Shown: piece after piece, positions 5,833 through 15,100 of the stretch
Layout: each line of letters starts with the position of its first letter
Numbering within the stretch: position 1 is the first letter of the stretch
Assembly (NCBI GenBank): GCA_018303515.1
Contig: JAGVXZ010000026.1
Coordinates: 1-20,835 of the forward strand
Length of the DNA: 20,835 bases
Origin: Candidatus Woesearchaeota archaeon
GTDB taxonomy: Archaea; Nanobdellota; Nanobdellia; SCGC-AAA011-G17; GW2011-AR18
Direction: 5' to 3'
The notes under the pieces: generated by a model
Database searches by the model: none
The model's input: the letters and a program-made list of their open reading frames with translations, nothing else
Told to the model about the DNA's origin: nothing
Program-made: the position numbers and the translations under genes

Positions 5833-6405
5833 TTAGATTATTCCTAAAATTTTAAATGATAATTTTTCTATTATTCTGTTGTTATTATGATTTACAATTA
5901 TACAATTATTTTCTTTGGTAAGAGTATTATTTTCTGAGGATTTAAATTCTAAAACTAAAGTATCATCATTACAATTAATAATAGGAAGTTCGTTATTATC
6001 ACATTCTGTTTCAGATTTACATGCTAATTGAGGGTTAATACCTTTAAATCTCATTAATGATGTTATCCTTTTAATCTCAAATTGATTTAGGTTGTAAGGA
6101 TCGTTTAAGATTAAGTAGGTTCTGGGGGTGAAACTAAATTGATCAAATTGAATGTCTTCCAATTCTTTTGGATTATATTGGAATTGAAGTTGTTGGCCTT
6201 CGTAATTGGTTAACCATGAACCGGAACCATCTGTGAAAAATAAATAATTATTATATTCAATTTCTTCATTTTCATTATCAGCATAGTCTGTTAAAGCTGA
6301 ACTTATCATTAGTAGAATTATCCCTAAACCGATTAAATAAGTATAAGTTTTTTTGTTTTTTAAAATGGATTTTTTTTCTTTTGGAATATATTTTTTAATT
6401 TTCAT
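5833..6405 (-). CDS. Single-pass exported protein, paralog of the downstream gene
   Basis: This 190-aa protein starts with a lysine-rich cytoplasmic segment (MKIKKYIPKEKKSILKNKK). One membrane helix follows (about residues 21-40, TYTYLIGLGIILLMISSALT), then an external domain. The external part includes FFTDGSGSWLTNYEGQ, four cysteines (CKSETEC, then INC and NNC) and a C-terminal helix ending KILGII. The last 45 residues match the end of the next gene's product in pattern and cysteine placement. No family is assigned. A weak TATA-like CTTTTTAATTG (6427-6437) sits about 26 nt upstream of the ATG, suggesting a leaderless two-gene operon separate from the S-layer gene. The long positive N-terminus fixes the inside-to-outside topology. 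Confidence 0.72.
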   Translation of the reverse strand: MKIKKYIPKEKKSILKNKKTYTYLIGLGIILLMISSALTDYADNENEEIEYNNYLFFTDGSGSWLTNYEGQQLQFQYNPKELEDIQFDQFSFTPRTYLILNDPYNLNQFEIKRITSLMRFKGINPQLACKSETECDNNELPIINCNDDTLVLEFKSSENNTLTKENNCIIVNHNNNRIIEKLSFKILGII

Positions 6406-6443
6406 AGAATTATAAACTTAGTTTTCAATTAAAAAGTTTTCGA

Positions 6444-6468
6444 TAAAAAAAAAGAAAGAAAAAAAGTA
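6444..6468 (-). terminator. T-rich terminator after the S-layer gene
   Basis: Just after the S-layer stop codon the minus strand has two long T runs broken by single C residues (TTTTTTTC, TTTC, TTTTTTTTTAT). Intrinsic termination on U-rich tracts without a hairpin is usual in Archaea. It separates a probably highly expressed gene from the two-gene operon downstream. Confidence 0.65.
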
Positions 6469-6473
6469 GAGAT

Positions 6474-8936
6474 TTACTCTACATTAATTCCATCAACTTC
6501 TAGACTTTCTCCAGTTACAGTTACACTTGAACCACTAAGTTGGAAACTGTCAGCGTTCTTTAGAACTACTCCAGCTCTTCTTGTGTCAATTGCTTCGTAA
6601 CCTGCTACTAGTAAAGCCCATTTGTCTCCATTTGCATGCATTTGGATAATAGCTTGACCTTCACCAAATGGTAGATTACCACTTGCACCGGATGTTGGGA
6701 AAGGTAAACCTAGTAACGTTGCAGCAACCTCGTTGATAGCAGGGCCACCAACTACGATTGCATTATATTTACTTAAATCACCAACATCTGTGTCTAATAT
6801 TGTTCTTGGACCTGTTGCTGGAGTTTGTGCACCAACTTGAGTGATTACTTCACTTGCACCAGCGCTTCCAGCTGTTCTAATTACAATATTAGCTTTAAAG
6901 TCTTGCATATCAGATGGAACTCTGAATTCAAATTTGTCAGAGCTTTGATGTGCTTCAGGATCTAAGATAATTACACCATCTTGAGTTCTAGTGTTTTCTT
7001 CATATTCTGAAATATCTACTGCTCCAGTTACCAAGTAAGAACTTGTTAGTGAAGCTGAGTTGTTTGCAGCTTTTAATACTGGACTTACATCTCCATAGAC
7101 CACATCATATTTAGTTGATGATGCACCATCTGAATCTCCTAAATACTCAAAATCTGCCCACTCACTATTAGCAGTTGTTGTGGTTTTAGCTTCATCAGTT
7201 TCAAAGTAAACAGTCACATTCTTTCCACCTATTACTGGGTTAATATGCATGTAACCATATGCAGGTGCAGTGTTTGTTACAGCAGCTACACCACTTACTG
7301 ATGAATTATGCCAAGCCACTGAAGTATTTCCGTGACCATATGTCATACCTTGTGCATCAGTTGGTAAACCAGGGATTAACCAAGACAAATCAACGTCAAT
7401 TAATGCATCTCTAAATTCAATTTTAAAGGCACTATTTAGTGATCTGTGAACCCAGGAATTTCCACCACCTACTACAAGTGCATTACACAAGATAGATTTG
7501 GAACCATCTTGTTCTTCCCTATGGACCAACAATGCACCTGTACTTCTATTTACATCTAAATGTATTGTGTCAGTGTCAACAAGTGTTGCATCAGATAATG
7601 AAGTTCTACATTGTAAACCATCATCATTTGCACCTTTTGCTCTTATTTCAATAACTCTTGCACCAGTAACACTTTTGTTACCATCAGTAGCTTCAGCTTG
7701 GGAATTATATAAATCTTCACTTACACCACCAATTATTTCATAATCTTGGTAGTCATCAATTTGAATTCCTTCAAATTCAATACAAGCGTAATCAAACGGT
7801 AAACAAATTGACTCTCCTTCATATATTGGATGCTCGTATAATGGATTATTATTTTCTTCTGGAAAATCCAAATCTAAAGACCATCTAATTCCGATTGTTG
7901 GACTTAGTAAGTTTAAATTTGCTAATCTCCACGTCCATGCTGGATCATCTTCATCTTCTCCAACAAACTCTTCACCATCGGAAAATGTTTCTCTTGCTTT
8001 TTCTCCAATAAATAGAGTTGCGGAATCAAATTCTATACCCTCATCACTGGATACATCTTCAACTCTGATTTCTAAGCCATTTACCCTCTCATCATCATTT
8101 TCTGCAATTACTTCTCTTACACCATCAACACTTAATGTTGCTTGGGCTGCAGCAGTTTGAACAAGAGTAACCTCTTTTCCATCAACAACAACTGTATCAC
8201 CAGCATTCAGGAAGAATTTTTGTCCAACGTTAACTACAAGTTTATTTGCAGCATTGTTTGTTCCTTCTATTTGGAATAGTTTTCCTAAAAATTCAATCTC
8301 AATTGGTTCGTTGTTACTTGAAGCAGATAAGTTGTTTCCTGCTAGTAATGTATCTTCAAATACATAAAAATAACCCCATGAGTTCTTTACCATTGGAATG
8401 AAAACTCTTTCTGCAAAGTCTGGGTCTCCACCTTGCCAAGTTAAACCTGTGTGTGGTGCTAGTAAATCACTCGGAGTAATTTCTGTTCCACCAAATCTGA
8501 TTTCATCCCTAATATCATAATCGTCATCAGTCGCACCAATGTCGATATCAATTGTTGTATCCTGGAATCCTTCCAAATCGTCAGCGTCTACAGTATTACC
8601 AAAACCATCGTTTGTATTATTTAAAGCTGTAGCTATTGGTAAATCTTCCATTTTTTCATTAGCTCCTCTTCTTGCAGATGGAGCTCTAGGAGCAGAACCT
8701 GCGGATACAGCAGCTTTATTTCCTGATGCTGGAAGACCCATTGCAATATCTTCTGCAGCAGAACTATCACTTGCAGCAGCTTGTGATCCTAATACAAAAA
8801 TCGTGTCAGAACCACCAAATGGTTGTGGCCATCCACTTAAGTCAGCAGCTAGAGCACCGGTTAAAGTCATACCTAACATAGCAATGCTTGTTCCGATTGC
8901 AGCTACTTTTTTAAAATTTTTTCTAATTTCTTGCAT
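6474..8936 (-). CDS. S-layer protein (MJ-type)
   Basis: This 820-aa secreted protein is the likely main surface-lattice protein. Residues 1-30 are a signal peptide (MQEIRKNFKKVAAIGTSIAM, then LGMTLTGALA). The start of the mature chain (LSGWPQPFGGSDTIFVLGSQ and AASDSSAAEDIAMGLP) matches the N-terminal domain of methanococcal-type S-layer proteins. The C-terminal block matches the S-layer C-terminal domain: KYNAIVVGGPAINEVAATLL near residue 720, then GEGQAIIQ and WALLVAGYEAIDTRRAGVVL. The middle is acidic and rich in Thr and Ser. There is no C-terminal membrane anchor, as in other MJ-type S-layer proteins. A Shine-Dalgarno GGAGGTG and a leader of about 85 nt precede the gene. Its base composition is less AT-rich than its neighbours, as expected for high expression. 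Confidence 0.88.
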   Translation of the reverse strand: MQEIRKNFKKVAAIGTSIAMLGMTLTGALAADLSGWPQPFGGSDTIFVLGSQAAASDSSAAEDIAMGLPASGNKAAVSAGSAPRAPSARRGANEKMEDLPIATALNNTNDGFGNTVDADDLEGFQDTTIDIDIGATDDDYDIRDEIRFGGTEITPSDLLAPHTGLTWQGGDPDFAERVFIPMVKNSWGYFYVFEDTLLAGNNLSASSNNEPIEIEFLGKLFQIEGTNNAANKLVVNVGQKFFLNAGDTVVVDGKEVTLVQTAAAQATLSVDGVREVIAENDDERVNGLEIRVEDVSSDEGIEFDSATLFIGEKARETFSDGEEFVGEDEDDPAWTWRLANLNLLSPTIGIRWSLDLDFPEENNNPLYEHPIYEGESICLPFDYACIEFEGIQIDDYQDYEIIGGVSEDLYNSQAEATDGNKSVTGARVIEIRAKGANDDGLQCRTSLSDATLVDTDTIHLDVNRSTGALLVHREEQDGSKSILCNALVVGGGNSWVHRSLNSAFKIEFRDALIDVDLSWLIPGLPTDAQGMTYGHGNTSVAWHNSSVSGVAAVTNTAPAYGYMHINPVIGGKNVTVYFETDEAKTTTTANSEWADFEYLGDSDGASSTKYDVVYGDVSPVLKAANNSASLTSSYLVTGAVDISEYEENTRTQDGVIILDPEAHQSSDKFEFRVPSDMQDFKANIVIRTAGSAGASEVITQVGAQTPATGPRTILDTDVGDLSKYNAIVVGGPAINEVAATLLGLPFPTSGASGNLPFGEGQAIIQMHANGDKWALLVAGYEAIDTRRAGVVLKNADSFQLSGSSVTVTGESLEVDGINVE

Positions 8937-9056
8937 TTAAAATAACACCTCCACGGTTATTTCGTTATTAATATTGTCTGTGATTTCCTAATGCCACGAA
9001 CAAAGCGCGGATTGAAAATCTTAAAGTAAGAAACTCAAATTCTATTTATAAAATTA
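8937..9056 (-). promoter_or_regulatory. S-layer promoter and long 5' leader
   Basis: A TATA-like TTTTATAAATA (about 9042-9052) predicts initiation near 9022. The untranslated leader would be about 85 nt, ending in GGAGGTG (8954-8948), 11 nt before the ATG. A 5-bp stem, CCGCG (9010-9006) with CGTGG (8998-8994), can form in the leader. Other genes here look leaderless or have very short leaders, so this leader is distinctive. Confidence 0.6.
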
Positions 9057-9105
9057 TCTAAAAGAAGGTGCTAGTAAAGTAAGAATTCCTTCAAATTTGT
9101 AAGAA
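9026..9105 (+). repeat. Three GTAAGAA direct repeats around the S-layer promoter
   Basis: GTAAGAA occurs at 9026-9032, 9079-9085 and 9099-9105. The last two are 20 bp apart (two helical turns) and are extended to GTAAGAATT. They lie 27-60 bp upstream of the S-layer TATA box, where an activator might bind. The rest of 9057-9188 shows no gene; a weak T tract (minus strand, 9182-9171) follows the pilin-like operon. Confidence 0.4.
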
Positions 9106-9188
9106 TTAAGCTGTAATTCGAAAGATTAGGCTTTTATTTAATTATGGCTATGTTGTAATCTCTTAGTGGGAAAAGGTAAAAATATGCC

Positions 9189-9626
9189 TTAACACAGTGT
9201 AAAATAGCTCTCGTAAGGTGTTCCACTATCAGTGAAAGTAAAACTTGGAGACCTTATTCCAGTTTCACATACTAATATTTCTGGTAATTGTAAGATAATC
9301 TCTTCATTTTTAGTAATGTAAAAATCATAATCAAATTCTGTGGTTGTATCTAAAATTTCATTAATTTTTCCATTTAATGTTTGACAACAGTCAGATTGGG
9401 GATCATTTTGACATTTAACAACTGTTTCTTTTAACGTTAATTCTTCACATATTTGAATATTCATTAATGCGTTAATTAAGTTAATTGCCTGAATGTTTTG
9501 GATCTTATTTTCTGTTGTAACTTGTTTCGATTGTAATATTCCAAATCTTAAATATAATAATGCTCCAATTACAATTAAGATTACAATTATCATTAAACCC
9601 ATTATTTCAATTTGTGCTTTTTTCAT
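9189..9626 (-). CDS. Pilin-like protein with class III signal peptide (last gene of cluster)
   Basis: This 145-aa protein begins MKKAQIEIMGLMIIVILIVI, a class III (type IV pilin-like) signal: a short basic start, a predicted cleavage site A4/Q5, a Glu near the start of the mature chain and a hydrophobic helix of about 20 residues. Such proteins are processed by a prepilin peptidase of the PibD/EppA type and assemble through the N-terminal helix; that is family knowledge, and no peptidase or assembly ATPase is in this window. The external part has six cysteines, including CQNDPQSDCC and a C-terminal FTLC. Its start overlaps the previous gene's stop by 4 nt. It is one of four consecutive pilin-like genes. 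Confidence 0.8.
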   Translation of the reverse strand: MKKAQIEIMGLMIIVILIVIGALLYLRFGILQSKQVTTENKIQNIQAINLINALMNIQICEELTLKETVVKCQNDPQSDCCQTLNGKINEILDTTTEFDYDFYITKNEEIILQLPEILVCETGIRSPSFTFTDSGTPYESYFTLC

Positions 9627-10060
9627 ATTGAATATGTTTCCACGGTTAATTTTCCTATGAAATATTTGTTAGTTTTAGGATCGTAAAGGGAAATGGGAGA
9701 TGTTCTTATTAATTTATTAGTTCCAATTGGATTATTATAAATTATCCATTCTCTTGTATCTTCAGGGTAAATTATGTTTATTTTTATGATCTTCTTTCCT
9801 AAGTCTCTTGGTTTGTAGGCTTCTAGTTTTGTAATGTCTATACAATTCTCCGTTTCTGAAAGTTTTGAGCACTGAAGTTCTGGTTGTGTTGGAATTGTTA
9901 ATAATTGGTTGTCCAATTTTGTTATTTTATAATTATTTTGTTCGTTTAAAATTGATTTTTCTTGAAATTTATGGAAAAAAATTAGTCCCATGATTAAGAT
10001 TACTGTGACTATGAAAATTACTAATATTGTTTCTTGCATTTGTATTTGTGCTTTTTTCAT
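9623..10060 (-). CDS. Pilin-like protein with class III signal peptide
   Basis: This 145-aa protein starts MKKAQIQMQETILVIFIVTV, with a predicted cleavage A4/Q5, Glu in QMQET at the head of the mature chain and a hydrophobic helix to about residue 30. The external part has two cysteines 8 residues apart (LQCSKLSETENCI), likely a disulfide. It is otherwise beta-rich with a C-terminal segment KYFIGKLTVETYSI. It starts 4 nt after the upstream stop and overlaps the downstream start by 4 nt, so translation is probably coupled across the cluster. Its size matches the next gene's product, but identity outside the N-terminus is low, as is usual among minor pilins. It may be a structural or minor pilin; which one cannot be told. 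Confidence 0.78.
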   Translation of the reverse strand: MKKAQIQMQETILVIFIVTVILIMGLIFFHKFQEKSILNEQNNYKITKLDNQLLTIPTQPELQCSKLSETENCIDITKLEAYKPRDLGKKIIKINIIYPEDTREWIIYNNPIGTNKLIRTSPISLYDPKTNKYFIGKLTVETYSI

Positions 10061-10064
10061 TTTT

Positions 10065-10964
10065 TTAAAATAAAACCGGACAGTTTTGGCTTAATAATTC
10101 TTGATTTTGTTTTATTAATAGTTCTTTTATTTCTTCTTTAGGTTCGGTGAATTGAGTTAATGTATTCTGTATTATGTTGTAATTACAATCTTCTGATTTT
10201 AAGATGTTTGCTTTATTGTAATATAATTGCGTTATTTTATAGTGTTGTTTTTCTATTTGTTTTAAATTACATTTGAATATTTCTTTATTATCTGAAAATA
10301 TTGCTGCCATTATTAATTCTTCATTTATTTCTATCTCTTCATCTTCAAATTGAACTTCGTTGTTAGTTATTATATTATAAGGAATTTTATTCGTTTTTAA
10401 GTAGTTTATTTCTTCCTGAGTTGGAATAATGTTTATGAATGATACTTTTGAGTTTTTTTCTATGTTATTAATTGTAGTTAGTTTTTCTACGTTGAAAATT
10501 AATGGAATATCTACATCATCTCCTTTTATATAGATTTTATGATTTTGCGGTTGTAGGTAAATTAAGTTAGTGATATAATAAGGGTATTTTAGTTTCTTAA
10601 TCCAAAAGTTCATATTCTTTGTTTTGAATTCTTTTGGGGAGAATAAGGTTTGGTCTTTAAGGCCGTGGATTATATTATTGTTTAAGATTATATTTAACTG
10701 GTTATTGTTACATTCTAAATTGACATTAGTTTGAAATCCTAAAGAAACACAATTATCTGATATTTCTGTGTCACAGTACATCTCTTCAGTTGAGGTTTTT
10801 AGTGATTCTATATTTATATCAAAGTTTCTTGCAATATGGAATTCTGTTTTTTTGTTTTGGAGATCTATAAACTTGATTGAGAAAATAATGAAGAATGTAA
10901 GTATTATTGCGCCTGCAACCATTATAAATATCCAGTTAAATTGTGCTGCTTGTGCTTTTTTCAT
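10065..10964 (-). CDS. Larger pilin-like protein with class III-type N-terminus
   Basis: This 299-aa protein starts MKKAQAAQFNWIFIMVAGAI, with predicted cleavage A4/Q5 and a membrane helix through about residue 32. It lacks the usual early Glu and has AAQFNW instead, a variant N-terminus that I recall in other DPANN pilin-like clusters. The external part is long, rich in Asn, Ile and Lys, with cysteines at MYCDTEISDNCV, LECNNN, FKCNL, EDCNYN and a C-terminal NCPVLF. It may be a minor or tip-associated subunit because of its size (inference). The start overlaps the preceding gene's stop by 4 nt and the next gene begins 4 nt after its stop. Confidence 0.75.
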   Translation of the reverse strand: MKKAQAAQFNWIFIMVAGAIILTFFIIFSIKFIDLQNKKTEFHIARNFDINIESLKTSTEEMYCDTEISDNCVSLGFQTNVNLECNNNQLNIILNNNIIHGLKDQTLFSPKEFKTKNMNFWIKKLKYPYYITNLIYLQPQNHKIYIKGDDVDIPLIFNVEKLTTINNIEKNSKVSFINIIPTQEEINYLKTNKIPYNIITNNEVQFEDEEIEINEELIMAAIFSDNKEIFKCNLKQIEKQHYKITQLYYNKANILKSEDCNYNIIQNTLTQFTEPKEEIKELLIKQNQELLSQNCPVLF

Positions 10965-11434
10965 TTTATTGTGATAGTATTTCCTGTGTGAACTAAAGTT
11001 ACTTCTAATGTGGATTTTTCTATTTGTTTACAGAATGGATTTGGATCTGCTGTTAAGTATTTTATTGATTTTGGTTCTAAGAAATCTTTTGAGATGAAGA
11101 ATAAGTTTTTAGTAGGATTTGAGTTTCCTTCTAAATAATCATTTAATTCTTCGTAAGGTATTGTATTTCTACTTATTTTTTGGTCTATAACACAGATTAC
11201 TTTTATTCCTTTAGGAATGTTTTTTATTATTAATTTTTGAGATGAACCTTCTGAGTAGGTGTATAAAGTTTGTATTGCATTGTCAAAGTCCTTTTGAAAT
11301 ACAGCTATATCCACACTTTTTCCTAAATTTGTTGTATCTTTTATCATTTTAATTCCAAAGATTAAAATCGCAACTATAACAAACATTACAAAAATGTAAA
11401 TAAAAACCTGTTCTGAGATTGCTTTTTTGTTCAT
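10961..11434 (-). CDS. Pilin-like protein, first of four
   Basis: This 157-aa protein starts MNKKAISEQVFIYIFVMFVI. The predicted prepilin cleavage is A5/I6, with Glu at the third mature position and a hydrophobic helix to about residue 29. The external part contains two cysteines (KVICVIDQ and NPFCKQIE) and ends in a beta-like VTLVHTGNTITIK. Its ATG overlaps the stop of the frameshifted Cys-rich gene's downstream frame by 4 nt. That supports the view that this downstream frame is translated, or was until recently. Role in the cluster as for the other pilin-like genes; no assembly machinery is visible here. Confidence 0.78.
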   Translation of the reverse strand: MNKKAISEQVFIYIFVMFVIVAILIFGIKMIKDTTNLGKSVDIAVFQKDFDNAIQTLYTYSEGSSQKLIIKNIPKGIKVICVIDQKISRNTIPYEELNDYLEGNSNPTKNLFFISKDFLEPKSIKYLTADPNPFCKQIEKSTLEVTLVHTGNTITIK

Positions 11435-12111
11435 TCTAGGAAAGAGATTCTTGCTGATGTTGGATTTACATTTTCAAATTCATCCTTACATCTTACATAA
11501 TAAATTCTAGAGTTAAATGGAGCCTGGTGTTTTCCATCTTCATTTATCATTAAATTTCCATTTTCAAAAACTTCAAAATGACTTTCTGTTGAAACTCTAC
11601 ATTCTGCCTGTTCGTCAGTTTCTATGGTAAATAATGGAGGATTTATTGATGAATCTAAGTAAGCTCTAATAATTTGTGGAACACCCCTATCCATTTTCAA
11701 GTCTATTTGGGTCTTTGCTTTTGCTAAGTTTCCAGCTAAATCCTGGCAAGCTACGTGGAAAATACTTAATCCAGAGTTTAATGAATTAAAGAAATTTGTA
11801 TGGACATTATTATTTGTTTCAGTGAAAGGTGCCATTGAATTTATGTTAGGTTCTGGTGCATTTGGATCTTGAGTATGGGAATATCTACATTCTGATTCTC
11901 CAATTAATTTTGCACCGCCTTCGGTTGTTACTTGTAATGTTATGTTTTGTTGTCCTGTTTGTGAGGATAAAATCCCTTCTGGACTTATTGAAGTAATGTT
12001 TAAAGGTTGTGAACCATGTAATGTTAATTTATATGGATCTTTATTGAAATTATTTTCTTCTGATTTATCTTTACATTTGAAGTAAATTAATTTTGTTTCT
12101 CCAGCGTTTAA
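11431..12111 (-). pseudogene. C-terminal part of the large Cys-rich protein, in a shifted frame
   Basis: This stretch encodes about 226 residues in the -1 frame relative to the gene at 12108-15707. It has no ATG, GTG or TTG before codon 93 (ATG at 11835), yet reads as clear coding sequence from 12111 (LNAGETKLIYFKCKDKS, later SECRYSHTQDP and FHVACQDLAGN). Cys-containing repeats of the type CkxS...G.y.f.VrCkDxxGN continue directly from the upstream frame and match the C-terminus of the intact paralog at 16958. The simplest reading is one gene of about 1425 codons broken by a single-base indel near 12108-12119. A sequencing or assembly error, a real mutation and programmed frameshifting are all possible. 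The 4-nt overlap with the next gene is preserved. Confidence 0.8.
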
Positions 12112-15100
12112 ATATCCCCTGCTTCTACAGGTAATCCAACATTAGGAGCAGGATTTTGTGCAAAGGAACATTCGTAAAAGCCCATTGAATTTAAAGTTGT
12201 AGTTGAACATACATTTTGTTGGTTTTGTGCCATTGCATTGTAAGGTTCGTCAATTGTTGACCATGAACAGTATGATGGTTCATTAGTAAATAATATAGTT
12301 TGGGGAATTGTTGTTGTTCCATACATTAAGTAAACATCTGTTGACTGCTCTTCATTATTTTCTCCAAATGAAATAAATTCTATTCTTGGTGCTGTTAAAT
12401 CTGGGCTTTGGTCTATTTGGAATTCTATTACATAGTCTCTTTCATTAGCATTTCCTCTTGCATCTTTACATCTTACAAAAAATTCATAATTACCTTCACC
12501 GTTTATTGTAAATACTTCATCCAGAGTTTTATTTCCTTGTTGTGGGAATACGATATCTTGAGTATGGAAGTATTTGAATGAATTTGAACCGAAATAAGTT
12601 TCATCCATTTCATCAAATGATTTTGAATGGTCTAATGACATCTTACATTGTGCAGGTTCATTAGTTTGAATTCCTAAAGTGATTTTTTGATAGATTGGAA
12701 GTTTAACTGGATTTTCTCTCTCCCCTATTCTGAATCCTTCTCCTTTGATTTCTTTTATTTTCTCTTTATCTATTTGTGGTGAGAATCCTTCTTTAAATAC
12801 CGTGATTAAAGGAGCTATTACATCATCATGTCCAACTGAAACACATTTTTCTTCTTCCGAACCTTGGTTTACTAATTCACATGATGCACCTAGTGATTTA
12901 CATCTGTATTCTGAACATTTTTTAAATGCGTTAACCGATAAGGGTTTTCCATCTTTATTTAAGTAAAATTCTTGATTACACAATTCACATTGATCTTCTG
13001 ATTTTAAATTTAAGTTACCTAGGTTATAAGTTACTGGTGCTATTTTTGTTGGAGCTTGCCATGGTTTACAGAATGTTTTTACTTCAACTTCTTTAATCTC
13101 TTCTGCAATAATATCTACTAAATTATATACCATGTATATCCATGCTGCAGTTGATAGCGCTTCACCTATTGTAGCTCCAGCACCAGTTGGAGTTGTAGCT
13201 GTAGCTTCAGCCCCGGCAACATCACCAGCAGATCCAGCTGGAGCTGCGGCTGTTGCTTCTGCTTTTGCTAATGCTTTTTCTGCTAATGCTTTTTCTGCTA
13301 ATGCTTTTTCTGCTACTCCTCTTTTTACTGTTGCTTCTGCTGCTGCTGCTTCTAATGCTTCTTCTTCTGTTGTTGCTTTTACCAGATCAAATGCGGATGC
13401 TTCTTCTGCTAATGCTTCTCTTGCTGCATCTGCTGCTGCTTCTAATGCTTTTTCTGCTGCTTCTAATTCTACTATTGCTGCTGGGGCTGCTGTTGAAGTT
13501 GCTGCTGGGACTACTGCTGCTGGAGCAGCTGTTGGAGTTGCGGGAGTGCTAAATTGATTTGACATAAAGTGCCAAATTCCAACTACAGGTTTTCCTAATG
13601 GAGTTGTACCTAAAAGCTCAAAACCACTTCCTCCTAAACCTCCAAAACCTCCTAAACCATATAAGGCTGCAGAAACTCCAATTTGGTATGTAAGTGGGGA
13701 ATTCCATGAAAATTCTCCACTTTGTCCAAAAAAGAATCTGTAAAATCCGTTTGGAACTGATGATAATTTTAATCTAGTATCAATAAATTCTGTTCCTTTG
13801 TCTCTATCAGGAGGACCTTGGAATTTTCCTGGTACTCTCCATTTTTCATCACCTAAACTTTCATGACTTATTTCATATTTCTTAAGTTTCCAATCTCCAT
13901 CCTTACTACCTGCAATTTCAGCTAACGCTTCAGTAATTTCACTGTTGATTGATTTGGTATAATCTAAACCAGAATATGTTAAACCCCATGGTTGTTCTCC
14001 TAATGAAGTTGCAAGATGATTATAATCAATACCACAGTCACCATAACCTCTACAAATATTATTTGCACCTTGTAAAAAATCTTGTGTTAAACAACCGCTT
14101 GAACTTTCAACAATATGCCAACCATCCCCAACGTAATTAAACACGTTTAACTTACTTCCCTCACCGAAAATTCCTGAGGAAGAAACAAAAATGGGAACTG
14201 CAGCAAAAGCACCCGCGATAAAACTCGTTGCAAGCCATCCAGCACCTAAAGCAGTGGTGGCAATAATACTGGAACCAATCATTTCACTTTCACACGTCCC
14301 TAAAATTGAATTCCAACCACCACACTTGAATATAGCCTTGCATGTTTGTGAAGCTTTGGCACAGACATTTGCGCCATCATCATTCCAATGTTTAAATCCT
14401 AAAGGAACTTTAGGTAAACATTTATTTCCTGTCCAAGCACAGTCTCTTTTAGAATCATCAATACAGCACTGAGCATCCGATTCTAACGCATCATTATATT
14501 GACCAGAATTCATTGTAAATGGATCTGCAGTATTACATTGATCTATACATGATTGACCGCGATTTTCAACACATGCTGCTTCAGTATAACAATTTGAACC
14601 CACACAATTATCATTACTGCTTCCAGTAAAAATATTTCCTGAATCTCTATCAATTGAGGCATCAATACAATATTCTTTTCTGAAATCTTCACAAGGTTCA
14701 GTTATTTCCTGACCTGAAATACAAATGCTTCTATAATATCTTGAGCCTGGAGGATCTGTTGTACCAGAGAGATCATCATCTTGGCCTTGAGTATCATAAA
14801 TGCACCATGATTCACCATGTTTTATATCATTAATTTTTATTTCTTGTGTTCCTTGATTTTGATAATCAGGTAAATTTACGGATAGTTGATCCTTATTAGG
14901 AGAACTTGAACAATGTAAACTCTCACATGTGAATTCATTATCATTATCTAAATCACCACATAATGTTCCATCTAAATAACTACATTTTGTTTTTACCTCT
15001 TCTTGATTACCACATGAATCAAACCAATAAACATGATCTTCATTGTTTAAACAACCTGTTCTTGCTTTGGTAGTACAAATTGGATTGGTGAAAGTTAAAT

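Noticed and set aside
8539..8940. 133-codon plus-strand open frame opposite the S-layer N-terminus
   Set aside because: It is antisense to a well-supported S-layer signal peptide and N-terminal domain and has no RBS or TATA-like box.
11431..11835. A separate 134-aa gene starting at the ATG at 11835
   Set aside because: Coding sequence homologous to the paralog extends 92 codons upstream of that ATG, so it is the tail of the frameshifted gene.
12106..12112. TTTAAAC, the coronavirus-type slippery heptamer, at the frameshift (minus strand)
   Set aside because: It is out of register: the codons TTA AAC belong to the downstream frame, so a -1 slip there would not move ribosomes from the upstream to the downstream frame.
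13132..13557. Ala-rich and Leu-rich plus-strand open frames opposite the Ala-rich segment
   Set aside because: Simple GCT/GCA repeats keep several antisense frames open. The minus-strand frame is anchored by conserved flanking motifs.
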